Source of the DNA: Leifsonia sp. Root4
GTDB lineage: Bacteria; Actinomycetota; Actinomycetes; Actinomycetales; Microbacteriaceae
Direction of reading: 5' to 3'
Length of the DNA stretch: 64,000 bases
NCBI RefSeq assembly: GCF_001425085.1
Contig: NZ_LMDN01000001.1
Coordinates: forward strand, 22,364-86,363
The position numbers were made by a program, and so were the translations under genes. Positions within the stretch are counted from its first letter, which is position 1, and each line of letters opens with the position of its first letter. The notes beneath the pieces were generated by a model. That model ran no database searches. It saw nothing but the letters and a program-made list of their open reading frames with translations, and was not told the DNA's origin. Shown here in pieces: positions 43,018 to 51,010 of the stretch.

Positions 43018-43986
43018 ATGACCGTCTATCTCCTGCGCCGACTCGCCTTCCTGGCGATCTCCTTCGTGATCGCCATGATCGTGCTGTTCCTGCTGCTCCG
43101 CGTGCTGCCGGGCGACCCGGCGAACGCCCTCCTCTCGGTGAACGCCACCCCGGAGCAGATCGCGGCCGCCCAGGCCCAGGTCGGCTCGGACCGCCCGCTC
43201 ATCGAGCAGTTCTTCGACTGGTTCGGCTCCCTGGCGACGCTCGACCTCGGCACCTCGTTCATCAGCTCGCTGCCGGTCGGCCCGGAGATCGCCGCCCGCA
43301 TGGCCGTCACGATCCCGTTGACGCTGCTCTCCTTCGCTCTGGCGCTGCTGATCGCCCTCCCGGCCGGATTCGTCGCGGCGGTGCGCTCCGACCGCTGGTA
43401 CGGCGTGGCGCTCTCCGGCTTCTCGCAGCTCGGCATCGCCGTCCCCGTCTTCTGGGTCGGCATCCTGCTCGTCAACGTCTTCGCGGTGAACCTGCGCATC
43501 CTGCCATCCGGCGGATTCCCACGCGATGATTGGGCGAATCCAGCTGACGCGCTGACCTCCCTCGTGCTCCCGGTGATCACGATCGGCCTCGTCATGAGCG
43601 CGTCGCTCACCCGCTACATCCGCTCGGCCACCCTCGACGTGATCGGCAGCGACTACCTCCGCTCCGCCCGCGCCCAGGGGGCGAGCTTCGGCGGCGCCTT
43701 CCGCCGCCACGGGCTGCGCAACGGCAGCGTCCCCGTGATCTCCATCCTCGGCATCGAGTTGGCGACGACCTTCCTCGGCGCCGTCGTCGTCGAGAGCGTC
43801 TTCGCCCTCCCTGGCCTTGGCAGCATGCTGCTGACCGCGATCCAACAACACGACTACCCGAACATCCAGGGAATCCTCTTCGTGAGCACACTCCTCGTGC
43901 TGCTGATCGGCTTCGCCGCCGACGTCGTGCAGCGCTTCATCGACCCGCGCCTGCGCGTGAGCATCTCAGGGAACGGGATCCGATGA
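43018..43986 (+). CDS. ABC transporter permease, DppB/OppB type
   Basis: A 322-residue inner-membrane subunit with six helices: the first at residues 9-29 (FLAISFVIAMIVLFLLLRVLPGDP in part), the rest from about residue 98. The ATPase-contact loop is recognised in RYIRSATLDVIGSDYLRSARAQGAS (in part), and FLGAVVVESVFALPGLGSMLL is the usual DppB segment. Stop and start of the next permease overlap by four bases. Confidence 0.92.
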   Translation: MTVYLLRRLAFLAISFVIAMIVLFLLLRVLPGDPANALLSVNATPEQIAAAQAQVGSDRPLIEQFFDWFGSLATLDLGTSFISSLPVGPEIAARMAVTIPLTLLSFALALLIALPAGFVAAVRSDRWYGVALSGFSQLGIAVPVFWVGILLVNVFAVNLRILPSGGFPRDDWANPADALTSLVLPVITIGLVMSASLTRYIRSATLDVIGSDYLRSARAQGASFGGAFRRHGLRNGSVPVISILGIELATTFLGAVVVESVFALPGLGSMLLTAIQQHDYPNIQGILFVSTLLVLLIGFAADVVQRFIDPRLRVSISGNGIR

Positions 43987-44852
43987 CCGTGGTCACCACG
44001 ACGGACGCCGTCGCAACGCTCCCCCCTCGCCGCCGCGCGCGCCGCCGCTCAGTCACGCTCATCATCGGCATCGTCTTCGTCGGCCTCGTCGTGGCGACCG
44101 CGCTGCTCTCGCTCGTCTGGCTGCCCTACGAACCGAGCGACACCTCCGGCGGCCGTCTCGAGGCACCGAGCTGGGAGCACTGGCTGGGAACCGACAAGCT
44201 CGGGCGCGACCTCATGACGCAGTTGATGATCGGCGCGCGCATCGCCATCGCCGTCGGCGTCGGGGCCGTCACGGTCGGGGCCGTCATCGGCATCACGATC
44301 GGCCTCATCGCCGCGTTCGCCAAGCCGTGGCTCGACGACACGATCTCCGCGACGCTCGACGTGCTCATCGCCTTCCCCGTGCTGCTGCTGGCCATGCTCA
44401 TCGTCGCAGCGCAGGGCTCATCGCTCGGCACCGCGATCCTCGCGATCGGCATCGCGCTCTCCGCCGTCGTCGCACGCCTCACCCGCATCCTCGCCACCCA
44501 GGTGCTCCGCGCCCAGTACGTCACCGCGGCGCGAACCTCCGGCACGCGCTGGCCGGGCATCATCCTCCAGCACGTCATGCCGAACATCTGGCCGACGCTC
44601 AGCGTCAACCTCGCCCTCCAGTTCGGCGCGGCGGTCCTCGCCGAGGCCAGCCTCTCCTACCTCGGCCTCGGAGCTCCCCCGCCCAACGCCTCGTGGGGGC
44701 GGATGCTGCAGGAGGCGCAGTCGACCTTCACCACGTCACCGGTCGGCGCGCTCGCCCCGGGCATCGCCCTCGTGATCCTCGTCGTCGGCATCAACTTCAT
44801 CGCCGACGGCCTGCGTGAACTCGCCGATCCGACCCGAAAGCACTCACGATGA
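43983..44852 (+). CDS. ABC transporter permease, DppC/OppC type
   Basis: A 289-residue permease with a basic N-terminal tail, a first helix (about 24-45), the outer loop with HWLGTDKLGRDLMTQLMIGAR (in part), and five further helices. The coupling loop reads LRAQYVTAARTSGTRWPGIILQHVMPN (in part), and LAEASLSYLGLGAPPPNASWGRML is the typical DppC signature (in part). It pairs with the DppB-type subunit upstream; four-base overlaps link it to both neighbours. Confidence 0.92.
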   Translation: MTVVTTTDAVATLPPRRRARRRSVTLIIGIVFVGLVVATALLSLVWLPYEPSDTSGGRLEAPSWEHWLGTDKLGRDLMTQLMIGARIAIAVGVGAVTVGAVIGITIGLIAAFAKPWLDDTISATLDVLIAFPVLLLAMLIVAAQGSSLGTAILAIGIALSAVVARLTRILATQVLRAQYVTAARTSGTRWPGIILQHVMPNIWPTLSVNLALQFGAAVLAEASLSYLGLGAPPPNASWGRMLQEAQSTFTTSPVGALAPGIALVILVVGINFIADGLRELADPTRKHSR

Positions 44853-45667
44853 GCCCACTGACATCGAGCCTGCTGGAGATCGACGAGCTGACGATTCGCG
44901 CTCGCGCCGCCGATGCGGATGCCGCGCCGCTCGTGGACGCCCTGAGCTTCTCGCTCGAGCGCGGCGCACGGCTCGGCCTCATCGGTGAATCAGGATCGGG
45001 CAAGTCCCTCACATCGCTCGCTGTCACCGGCCTGCTGCCGACCTCGCTCACCGCGAGCGGCCGCATCACTCTGGATGGCGTGTCGGTGGTCGGCGCAGAC
45101 GACAAGACCCTGCGCCCGCTCCGCGGCCCCGTCGCCTCCATCGTCTTCCAGGAGCCGCTCACGGCGCTCGACCCGCTCATGCGCATCGGCAAGCAGCTCG
45201 CCGAGCCGATCCGGCGCCACCAGGGCCTGCGCGGAGCCGCCATGGCCGAAGCCGTCCGCGCGTCGCTCGCAGAGGTGGCGCTGCCGGACCTGGATCGCAT
45301 CATCCGCGCCTACCCGCACGAGATCTCCGGCGGGCAGCGCCAGCGCGTCGCCATCGCGATCGCCCTCGCCAGCCGCCCGGCGCTTCTGATCGCCGACGAG
45401 CCCACGACGGCGCTCGATGTCACCGTGCAGGCCGAGGTGCTGCGGCTGCTCGACCGGCTCGTCACCGAGCGCGAGATGGCGCTGCTGTTCATCAGCCACG
45501 ACCTCGCCGTCGTCTCCTCCCTCGTCGACGAGGTCGTCGTGCTGAGCGCGGGCGTCGCCGTCGAGCGTGGCCCGGTCGCCAGGGTGCTGAGCGCCCCGCA
45601 GCACGAGTACACCGCGCGGCTCGTCGCCAGCGCCCGCGCCCTCGACGACGCCTTGGAGCTCTCGTGA
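44849..45667 (+). CDS. ABC transporter ATP-binding protein, DppD/OppD type
   Basis: A 272-residue ATPase subunit: Walker A GESGSGKS (46-53), Q-loop in VFQEPLTALDP, signature ISGGQRQRVAIA, Walker B LLIADEPTTALDVT and the switch histidine in FISHDLAVV. It ends near the ATPase core and lacks most of the cysteine-rich oligopeptide C-terminal region found in longer DppD proteins. Works with the DppF-type ATPase encoded next, whose start overlaps its stop. Confidence 0.92.
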   Translation: MSPLTSSLLEIDELTIRARAADADAAPLVDALSFSLERGARLGLIGESGSGKSLTSLAVTGLLPTSLTASGRITLDGVSVVGADDKTLRPLRGPVASIVFQEPLTALDPLMRIGKQLAEPIRRHQGLRGAAMAEAVRASLAEVALPDLDRIIRAYPHEISGGQRQRVAIAIALASRPALLIADEPTTALDVTVQAEVLRLLDRLVTEREMALLFISHDLAVVSSLVDEVVVLSAGVAVERGPVARVLSAPQHEYTARLVASARALDDALELS

Positions 45668-46431
45668 CCGACACGCCGATCCTCGCCCTGCAGGACGCCA
45701 GCCACCGCTACCACCGCGGCGGCCTCTCCCTCGACGGTGTCTCGCTGGCGATCGCCGCCGGGGAGAGCGTCGGCCTCGTCGGCGAATCCGGCGCTGGCAA
45801 GACGACGGCCCTGCGGCTGCTGCTCGGCCTGGACGCACCGACGAGCGGCGCAGTGCTCTTCGACGGGGTGCCGCTGAACCGGCGGGATGCCGCGCAGATC
45901 CGGCGCTTCCGCGGCTCGGTGCAGACCGTCTTCCAAGACCCGTATTCCTCGCTCGACCCGCGTCAGCGCATCGACCGGATCGTCAGCGAGCCGCTGCGCT
46001 CGCTCGGGATCGCCCGTGGGCGCGACGCGGCCGTGCAGGCGGCATCCGCCCTCGAATCGGTCGGGCTCGACGCCGATGTGCTCGCCCGCTACCCGCACGA
46101 GTTCTCCGGCGGTCAGCGCCAGCGCATCGCCATCGCCCGCGCCATCGTCTGCAAGCCACGGCTCCTCCTCGCCGACGAACCCGTCAGCGCCCTCGACATG
46201 AGCACCCGCATCCAGGTGATCGAGCTGCTGCGAGAGCTGCGCGAGCGCACCGGGCTGGCCCTGGTGATGGTCTCCCACGACCTCGGCGCCGTCGCTGCGC
46301 TGTGTGAGCGCACCGTCGTGCTGCGCTCCGGCCGTGTCGTCGAAGCCGGCGCGACGCGGCAACTGCTTCACTCCCCGGCCGAGGCGTACACCAGCGCGCT
46401 CATCGCCGCGGTGCCCCGCCTCCCCCGCTAG
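45664..46431 (+). CDS. ABC transporter ATP-binding protein, DppF/OppF type
   Basis: A 255-residue ATPase subunit: Walker A GESGAGKT (40-47), VFQDPYSSLDPRQRI, signature FSGGQRQRIAIARAI, Walker B LLLADEPVSALDMS and MVSHDLGAV. It completes a five-gene importer (binding protein, two permeases, two ATPases) in which all the last four genes overlap by four bases, so stoichiometry is probably kept by coupled translation. It is the last gene of the operon. Confidence 0.92.
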   Translation: MTDTPILALQDASHRYHRGGLSLDGVSLAIAAGESVGLVGESGAGKTTALRLLLGLDAPTSGAVLFDGVPLNRRDAAQIRRFRGSVQTVFQDPYSSLDPRQRIDRIVSEPLRSLGIARGRDAAVQAASALESVGLDADVLARYPHEFSGGQRQRIAIARAIVCKPRLLLADEPVSALDMSTRIQVIELLRELRERTGLALVMVSHDLGAVAALCERTVVLRSGRVVEAGATRQLLHSPAEAYTSALIAAVPRLPR

Positions 46432-46476
46432 CCGCCCCAGCTCGACCGGGCCGGCCGGCGCTCAGACGCCAGCCGT

Positions 46477-46926
46477 TCACCGTCGCGTGGAAGCCCGTGC
46501 ATCGGCGGCGGCGAGCCAGAGCGAAACGCCGAGGATTGCGGCAAACGGCCGGTAGTAGCGACGGTCGAGACGACGGAAGGTCTCGCCGGAGGGCGGAAGC
46601 CGCAGCGCCGCGAGTGCGGCGTCACCTCCGAGCGATGCGCGCAGCAGCATGACGGTGCCGAGTGCGCGCAGAGCAAGACGGGGCACGCGGCCATCGCCGA
46701 GCGCGCCAGACGCCATCAAGCCGACTCCGGCGGCTCCAACAGCGATGACCGCGGTCGGGCCGGCGGCCGGCATCTCCACGGTCTGACCGACGACAGCCTC
46801 GGCAAGTCGTGCCGTGTTCTTCGCCGGCCACGGAGAACCAGCCGCCCACACCACGTGCAACGCCGAGAGGGCCACGAGGCCCGTGACGCTGACGACACGG
46901 GCGGCGACCCTCATTCCTGTGCTCAC
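46477..46926 (-). CDS. DUF3995-type membrane protein
   Basis: A 149-residue protein with four predicted membrane segments (about residues 9-28, 56-74, 80-98 and 130-143). ALSALHVVWAAGSPWP near residue 18 and RYYRPFAAILG near residue 123 are the marks of DUF3995. The function is unknown. GTG start; an ATG five codons downstream (MRVAARVV) is an alternative. It converges on the ABC operon. Confidence 0.68.
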   Translation of the reverse strand: MSTGMRVAARVVSVTGLVALSALHVVWAAGSPWPAKNTARLAEAVVGQTVEMPAAGPTAVIAVGAAGVGLMASGALGDGRVPRLALRALGTVMLLRASLGGDAALAALRLPPSGETFRRLDRRYYRPFAAILGVSLWLAAADARASTRR

Positions 46927-46962
46927 AGCTTTCGAATCTAGCAGCGGGGCAGCACGTGGGGG

Positions 46963-47523
46963 TCAGGCGCGACCGCGCTCGTCAACGGGGCTGTTTCGAT
47001 AGTCTCGCCATGCGGTCAGCAGCGCATCCCGTGATCCATTGGGGTTGGCCTCATGCCAGGCACGGGTGAATCGGTTGTACTCGAATTGATCGTCGATGCG
47101 TCGCGCGCCGAGACCACGAGTCGCGTGCCAGTGGTCCACCGCATCCTGCATCGTCTTCGTTCCGTCAGAGCGCGAAAAGAACTCACGCATCTCAACATCG
47201 AAGTGGAATCCGGAACCGATCTGCTCCGTCATCCACGCGCGGACGACCTGACTTGAGCGCTGTCCAGCCGGAATCACAGTCGTTGCGGAAAGATCACCCG
47301 CAAGCTGTCGACCGTTTTCCCGTCGAGGCTCAGGCTCCTCGAACTTGCGCCCGCCGAGTGCGGCAGCGATCCGAGCCGAGAGAAGGTCTTTGCTTCCCGT
47401 CGCACGGATTCCACGTCCACGCGCGAAGCCTGCCAACTCATCTCTCCGCCAATACCATCGCAAGAACTTGTCCTCTGTGAGGTCAGCGGAAAGCTCGGGT
47501 CGAGAAGATGCGGAGGGCGTCAC
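46963..47523 (-). CDS. SAP-like/DUF6434 domain protein
   Basis: A 186-residue soluble protein in two parts. Residues 17-57 (KFLRWYWRRDELAGFARGRGI, then TGSKDLLSARIAAAL) look like a SAP-type helix-extended-loop-helix that can bind nucleic acid. Residues about 95-165 (SGFHFDVEMREFFSRSDGTKTMQDAVDHWHATRG, in part) fit DUF6434. The function is unknown; a nucleic-acid role is inference. GTG start with no good ribosome binding site, so the true start may lie downstream. The A/T content here is a little higher than in neighbours, which may mark acquired DNA. Confidence 0.65.
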   Translation of the reverse strand: MTPSASSRPELSADLTEDKFLRWYWRRDELAGFARGRGIRATGSKDLLSARIAAALGGRKFEEPEPRRENGRQLAGDLSATTVIPAGQRSSQVVRAWMTEQIGSGFHFDVEMREFFSRSDGTKTMQDAVDHWHATRGLGARRIDDQFEYNRFTRAWHEANPNGSRDALLTAWRDYRNSPVDERGRA

Positions 47524-47665
47524 GACATCACGTTAGCAAGGTGGTGCCGACACGCCCCCGCCAGCCGACCCCGCTCGACCAGGCGGGGCGACACGACGCG
47601 ATCGGTCCGCGATAGTAGGGTGCCGCTCGAGACGAGGCGGGATAGTCGATAGCGAAGGGAGAACC

Positions 47666-48532
47666 GTGATTGCTGAACTGAACACACTGGTTGAGCTGGT
47701 CGAGGATCGTCTGACCGACGAGATCGACGTGGCTGAGTTGACCACCAGATTCGGGACGACGGAGTACCACCTGCGTCGGATGTTCTCGTCGCTGGCGGGC
47801 ATGCCGCTCTCGGAATACATCCGCCGCCGCCGCATGACCGTTGCGGCAGCGGACATTCTTGAGGGTGGTGACCTCTTGATTATCGCGGTGCTCTACGGCT
47901 ACGGATCGGCCGAAGCGTTCGGTCGGGCGTTCCGCTCGGTGCACGGTGTCAGTCCCGGCGATGTCCGGAGAGACGGCGGTCCCCTTCACACACAACCACA
48001 ACTCAGGTTTCGCCTGAGCGTAGAAGGGAAGAACACCATGGAGACCCGAATCGCAGATCGCCAGCCATTTCGGCTGGTCGGACACGCCGCCCGCGTGCCA
48101 CTCATCCATCAGGGCATCAATCCACACATCCAGGCACACATCGCTTCATTGCCGTCAGCCGAGCACACTCGTTTGAAGAGGTTGAGCGACACCGAGCCAG
48201 TGGGCCTGCTTCAGGTCAGTGCCGACGTCGACCCGGACTACACGGAGGGCAGCGAACTGACCTACCTCCACGGTGTCGCCGTCACTGAAGCAACGCCCGT
48301 GCCGGACGATCTCGACGTGATTGAGGTACCCGCGGGCTCGTGGGCGGTGTTCCGCACAGCGGGCGAGTATCCCGCTGTCCTGCAAGAGGCATGGGCCGCC
48401 ACGGCCACGGACTGGTTCCCATCCAACCCGTGGCGGTTGCGCCCCGGTCCGTCACTCGTCGCAGTCCTCGACCGCGCCGATGACTTCAGCACAGCCACGT
48501 GCGAATTGTGGCTCCCGGTGGAACGCGCCTGA
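47666..48532 (+). CDS. AraC-family regulator with GyrI-like effector domain
   Basis: A 288-residue protein of the Rob/SoxS-with-GyrI design. The first 105 residues are the double helix-turn-helix of AraC proteins (DVAELTTRFGTTEYHLRRMF, then LIIAVLYGYGSAEAFGRAFRSVHG). Residues about 125-288 are a GyrI-like/effector-binding domain (RIADRQPFRLVGHAARVPL, DLDVIEVPAGSWAVFRTAGEYPAVL in part) that typically binds small hydrophobic molecules. AAGGGAG precedes the GTG start. It ends nine bases from the mutM stop. Its targets are unknown; it lies far from an efflux gene. Confidence 0.88.
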   Translation: MIAELNTLVELVEDRLTDEIDVAELTTRFGTTEYHLRRMFSSLAGMPLSEYIRRRRMTVAAADILEGGDLLIIAVLYGYGSAEAFGRAFRSVHGVSPGDVRRDGGPLHTQPQLRFRLSVEGKNTMETRIADRQPFRLVGHAARVPLIHQGINPHIQAHIASLPSAEHTRLKRLSDTEPVGLLQVSADVDPDYTEGSELTYLHGVAVTEATPVPDDLDVIEVPAGSWAVFRTAGEYPAVLQEAWAATATDWFPSNPWRLRPGPSLVAVLDRADDFSTATCELWLPVERA

Positions 48533-48541
48533 TTCGCTCGA

Positions 48542-49456
48542 TCACCGCAGGCGCTGGCAGCGCGGGCAGAGGTGCGAGCCACGGTTCATGAACTGCTCGC
48601 GCTTCATCGTCGTCCCGCAGCGGAGGCACGGCTTGCCCTGCTGGCCGTATGCCGTCAGGTGGTGCGCGAAGTAGCCGGACTGCCCGTTCACGTTGACGTA
48701 CTGGGCGTCGAAGCTCGTGCCGCCCTCTGCGAGTGCCTTGTCGAGCACACGCCGGATCTCGGCCAGCAGCACCCGCTTCTTCTGCATGGACAGCGAGGCG
48801 GCGGGTTGTTCGTAGTGCACCCGCGCCGCCCAGAGCGCCTCGTCGACGTAGATGTTGCCGATGCCGCTGATGAGTCCCTGATCGAGCAGAGCGCGCTTGA
48901 TGCCGGAGTTCTTGCGGGCGAGCGCGGCGAAGAAGGCCGAGTCGGAGAAGGCCGGGTCGAGCGGGTCACGGGCGATGTGCGCCACCTGGCTCGGGATGCC
49001 GGCCAGCCACGGTTCCTCACCCGTTGCAGCCCGACCGGCGAAACCGGCCGCGCGCCCGTCCGCGGTGGGCACGACCGAGTCGACCGCCATCGATCCGAAG
49101 ATCCGCTGGTCGACGAAGTTCACCCAGAACTCACCGTGCTCGGGGTGTTTGATGGCCAAGCGGATGCGGAGCAGCCCGGATTCCTCGAAGCCGGGGCTGC
49201 GCAACAGCACCTGCCCGCTCATGCCCAGATGGGTCACCAGAGCGCGGCCGCTGCTGAGTGGCAGCCAGAGGAACTTGCCGCGGCGCACGGCAGCCAGCAT
49301 CCGTTGTTCCAGCAGGAGAGCCTCGAAGCTGCCGGATGCCGCATTGTGCCGCTTCAGTGAGCGCTCGTCGAAGACCTCGACGCCGCGCACGACGGCGCCG
49401 GTCACGGCCGGCGCGAGACCGGCTCGAACGACCTCGACCTCGGGCAGTTCCGGCAT
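48542..49456 (-). CDS. mutM: Formamidopyrimidine-DNA glycosylase (Fpg/MutM)
   Basis: Removes 8-oxoguanine and ring-opened purines from DNA. The 304 residues begin PELPEVEVVR, with the catalytic Pro after the removed Met and Glu beside it. GRGKFLWLPL-like RRGKFLWLPL, LGMSGQVLL, LLDQGLISGIGNIYVDEALWAARVHYEQ (in part) and the C-terminal zinc finger CLRCGTT...CPRCQ are complete. It follows rnc after 19 bases, the usual rnc-mutM order; smc would normally be next. Confidence 0.95.
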   Translation of the reverse strand: MPELPEVEVVRAGLAPAVTGAVVRGVEVFDERSLKRHNAASGSFEALLLEQRMLAAVRRGKFLWLPLSSGRALVTHLGMSGQVLLRSPGFEESGLLRIRLAIKHPEHGEFWVNFVDQRIFGSMAVDSVVPTADGRAAGFAGRAATGEEPWLAGIPSQVAHIARDPLDPAFSDSAFFAALARKNSGIKRALLDQGLISGIGNIYVDEALWAARVHYEQPAASLSMQKKRVLLAEIRRVLDKALAEGGTSFDAQYVNVNGQSGYFAHHLTAYGQQGKPCLRCGTTMKREQFMNRGSHLCPRCQRLR

Positions 49457-49475
49457 CAGCGGATCGGATCGCCCG

Positions 49476-50180
49476 CTACGAGGCGGCCGTGCGACCGGTC
49501 AGCCGGGACCAGGCCTCGAGCGCGGCAGCCATCTCGGCGTGCTTCTTGCTCGTGCCCTCGCCGCTGGCCGTGACGTCGCTGACGGTCACCGTCGCGACGA
49601 AACGCTTGTCGTGGTCCGGTCCGCTCTCGCTGATCTCGTAGACGGGGATGCCGCCACCACGATGCGCTGCAATCTCCTGCAGGCTCGTCTTGGGGTCCAT
49701 CGCCGCGCCGAAGCGGTCGGGATCGGCGAGCAACGGCTCGATCAGCCGCAACACGAATGGGGTCGCGACATCGCCACCCTTGTCGAGGTAGACGGCGCCG
49801 ATGATGGCTTCGACCGTGTCGGCGAGGATGGAGGCCTTGTCGCGACCACCGGTCAAGATCTCACCGCGACCCAGCCGGATGTACTGGCCGAGCCCGATGG
49901 ATCGCGCAACCTCTGCGAGTGCAACACTGCTCACGAGGCTGGCGCGTCGCTTGGCGAGGTTGCCCTCGTCCAGCTTCGGATAGCTGCGATAGAGCATGAC
50001 CGTGACGGCCTGACCGAGAATCGAATCGCCCAGAAACTCCAGGCGCTCGTTGGTGGGGATCCCACCGTTCTCGTACGCAAAAGAACGATGCGTCAGAGCG
50101 AGCTCAAGCAACGCATCGTCAATATCAATGTCGAGAGACGCCGCAAGGGCATCCCGCGACTGCTCAGAATGAGAAGTCAT
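49476..50180 (-). CDS. rnc: Ribonuclease III
   Basis: Cuts double-stranded RNA, mainly the 30S rRNA precursor. The 234 residues have the nuclease signature ERLEFLGDSILGQAV (45 on), later DTVEAIIGAVYLDKGG with the metal-binding Asp and Glu, and a C-terminal double-stranded RNA-binding domain (about 160-230: DPKTSLQEIAAHRGGGIPVYEIS in part, GEGTSKKHAEMAAALEAW). Follows rpmF by 45 bases in the standard DUF177-rpmF-rnc-mutM order. Confidence 0.96.
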   Translation of the reverse strand: MTSHSEQSRDALAASLDIDIDDALLELALTHRSFAYENGGIPTNERLEFLGDSILGQAVTVMLYRSYPKLDEGNLAKRRASLVSSVALAEVARSIGLGQYIRLGRGEILTGGRDKASILADTVEAIIGAVYLDKGGDVATPFVLRLIEPLLADPDRFGAAMDPKTSLQEIAAHRGGGIPVYEISESGPDHDKRFVATVTVSDVTASGEGTSKKHAEMAAALEAWSRLTGRTAAS

Positions 50181-50225
50181 GCAGAGATGCCCTTCACGCG
50201 ACGTGCTTCTACGCGCATCGACGAC

Positions 50226-50429
50226 TTAAACGTCGGCGACCTTGCGGCCCTTGTACTCCATGAAGAGTTCGGTGCCGGCCGAGTCGGTGACGATCTTGGC
50301 GCGGTGCGGCAGGCTGTAGGTGACCTTGCCGTTTTCGACGGTCTTGACGAGGTTGGGAACCTCAGCCTTCCACTGCGAACGGCGGGCGCGCGTGTTGGAG
50401 CGTGACATCTTCCGCTTGGGAACAGCCAT
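50226..50429 (-). CDS. rpmF: Large ribosomal subunit protein bL32 (cysteine-free type)
   Basis: A 67-residue L32: [20 protein letters not shown] is the universal start. The zinc-ribbon cysteines of the classical form are absent, so this is the 'C-minus' paralogue type found in Actinobacteria, often with another cysteine-containing copy elsewhere for zinc-rich conditions. The ATG lies just after the DUF177 stop, the two genes being coupled. Confidence 0.94.
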   Translation of the reverse strand: MAVPKRKMSRSNTRARRSQWKAEVPNLVKTVENGKVTYSLPHRAKIVTDSAGTELFMEYKGRKVADV

Positions 50430-50431
50430 GA

Positions 50432-51004
50432 CTATCTCTCTTTCTTCGTGTCGATGCCGGCCTCTGGGCCATCACCGTTGTCTGTGGAAACCTGCAAGTC
50501 CGAAAGCGCAGCCCATCGCGAGTCGCGGGGCTCTTCTACGGTGAGTTCGGGTTTTTCGGCAAGCCGCTCCCCGGTCTCAGGATTGAGACCTGGGCAATCC
50601 GGCCGGCAAACCGGCTGGAACGGAAGTGCAAGCACAACCGCATCCCTGATCAGCGGTTCAAGATCCACGTGGTCATCTTGAACCTCATACTCAAAAGCTT
50701 CATCAGAAGAATACGCGAAAAGTTCCTGAAACTCGACTTCGACTGGCAGTTCGATGTCAATCAGGCAGCGTCCGCAGATTCCGGATGCCGTTGTCTCGAC
50801 GTTTGCGCTGACCAAAACGCCCTCGTGAACGGCCTCAAGACGCACGTCGACGTCCATGATTTCGCCCGCGCGCACGGCGACGAGACCCTCTCCGAGTTGC
50901 TCGGGAAGAGTGATCTCCAACGTCACCTCGCGCATTTCGCCTGCCCGACGAAGGAGGTCGCGCACATGCACGGTATAGGGGGTCTTGCTGAAATTACTCA
51001 CCAC
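50432..51004 (-). CDS. DUF177 (YceD-like) protein
   Basis: A 190-residue acidic protein. [16 protein letters not shown] (about residue 77) and [16 protein letters not shown] (about 133) together give four cysteines in the DUF177 arrangement, likely a zinc site. The family, fixed upstream of rpmF, is linked to 23S rRNA handling in plants and bacteria; the exact task is unclear. Begins with two GTG codons. The stop is two bases from the rpmF start. Confidence 0.87.
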   Translation of the reverse strand: MVSNFSKTPYTVHVRDLLRRAGEMREVTLEITLPEQLGEGLVAVRAGEIMDVDVRLEAVHEGVLVSANVETTASGICGRCLIDIELPVEVEFQELFAYSSDEAFEYEVQDDHVDLEPLIRDAVVLALPFQPVCRPDCPGLNPETGERLAEKPELTVEEPRDSRWAALSDLQVSTDNGDGPEAGIDTKKER

Positions 51005-51010
51005 GAGATC

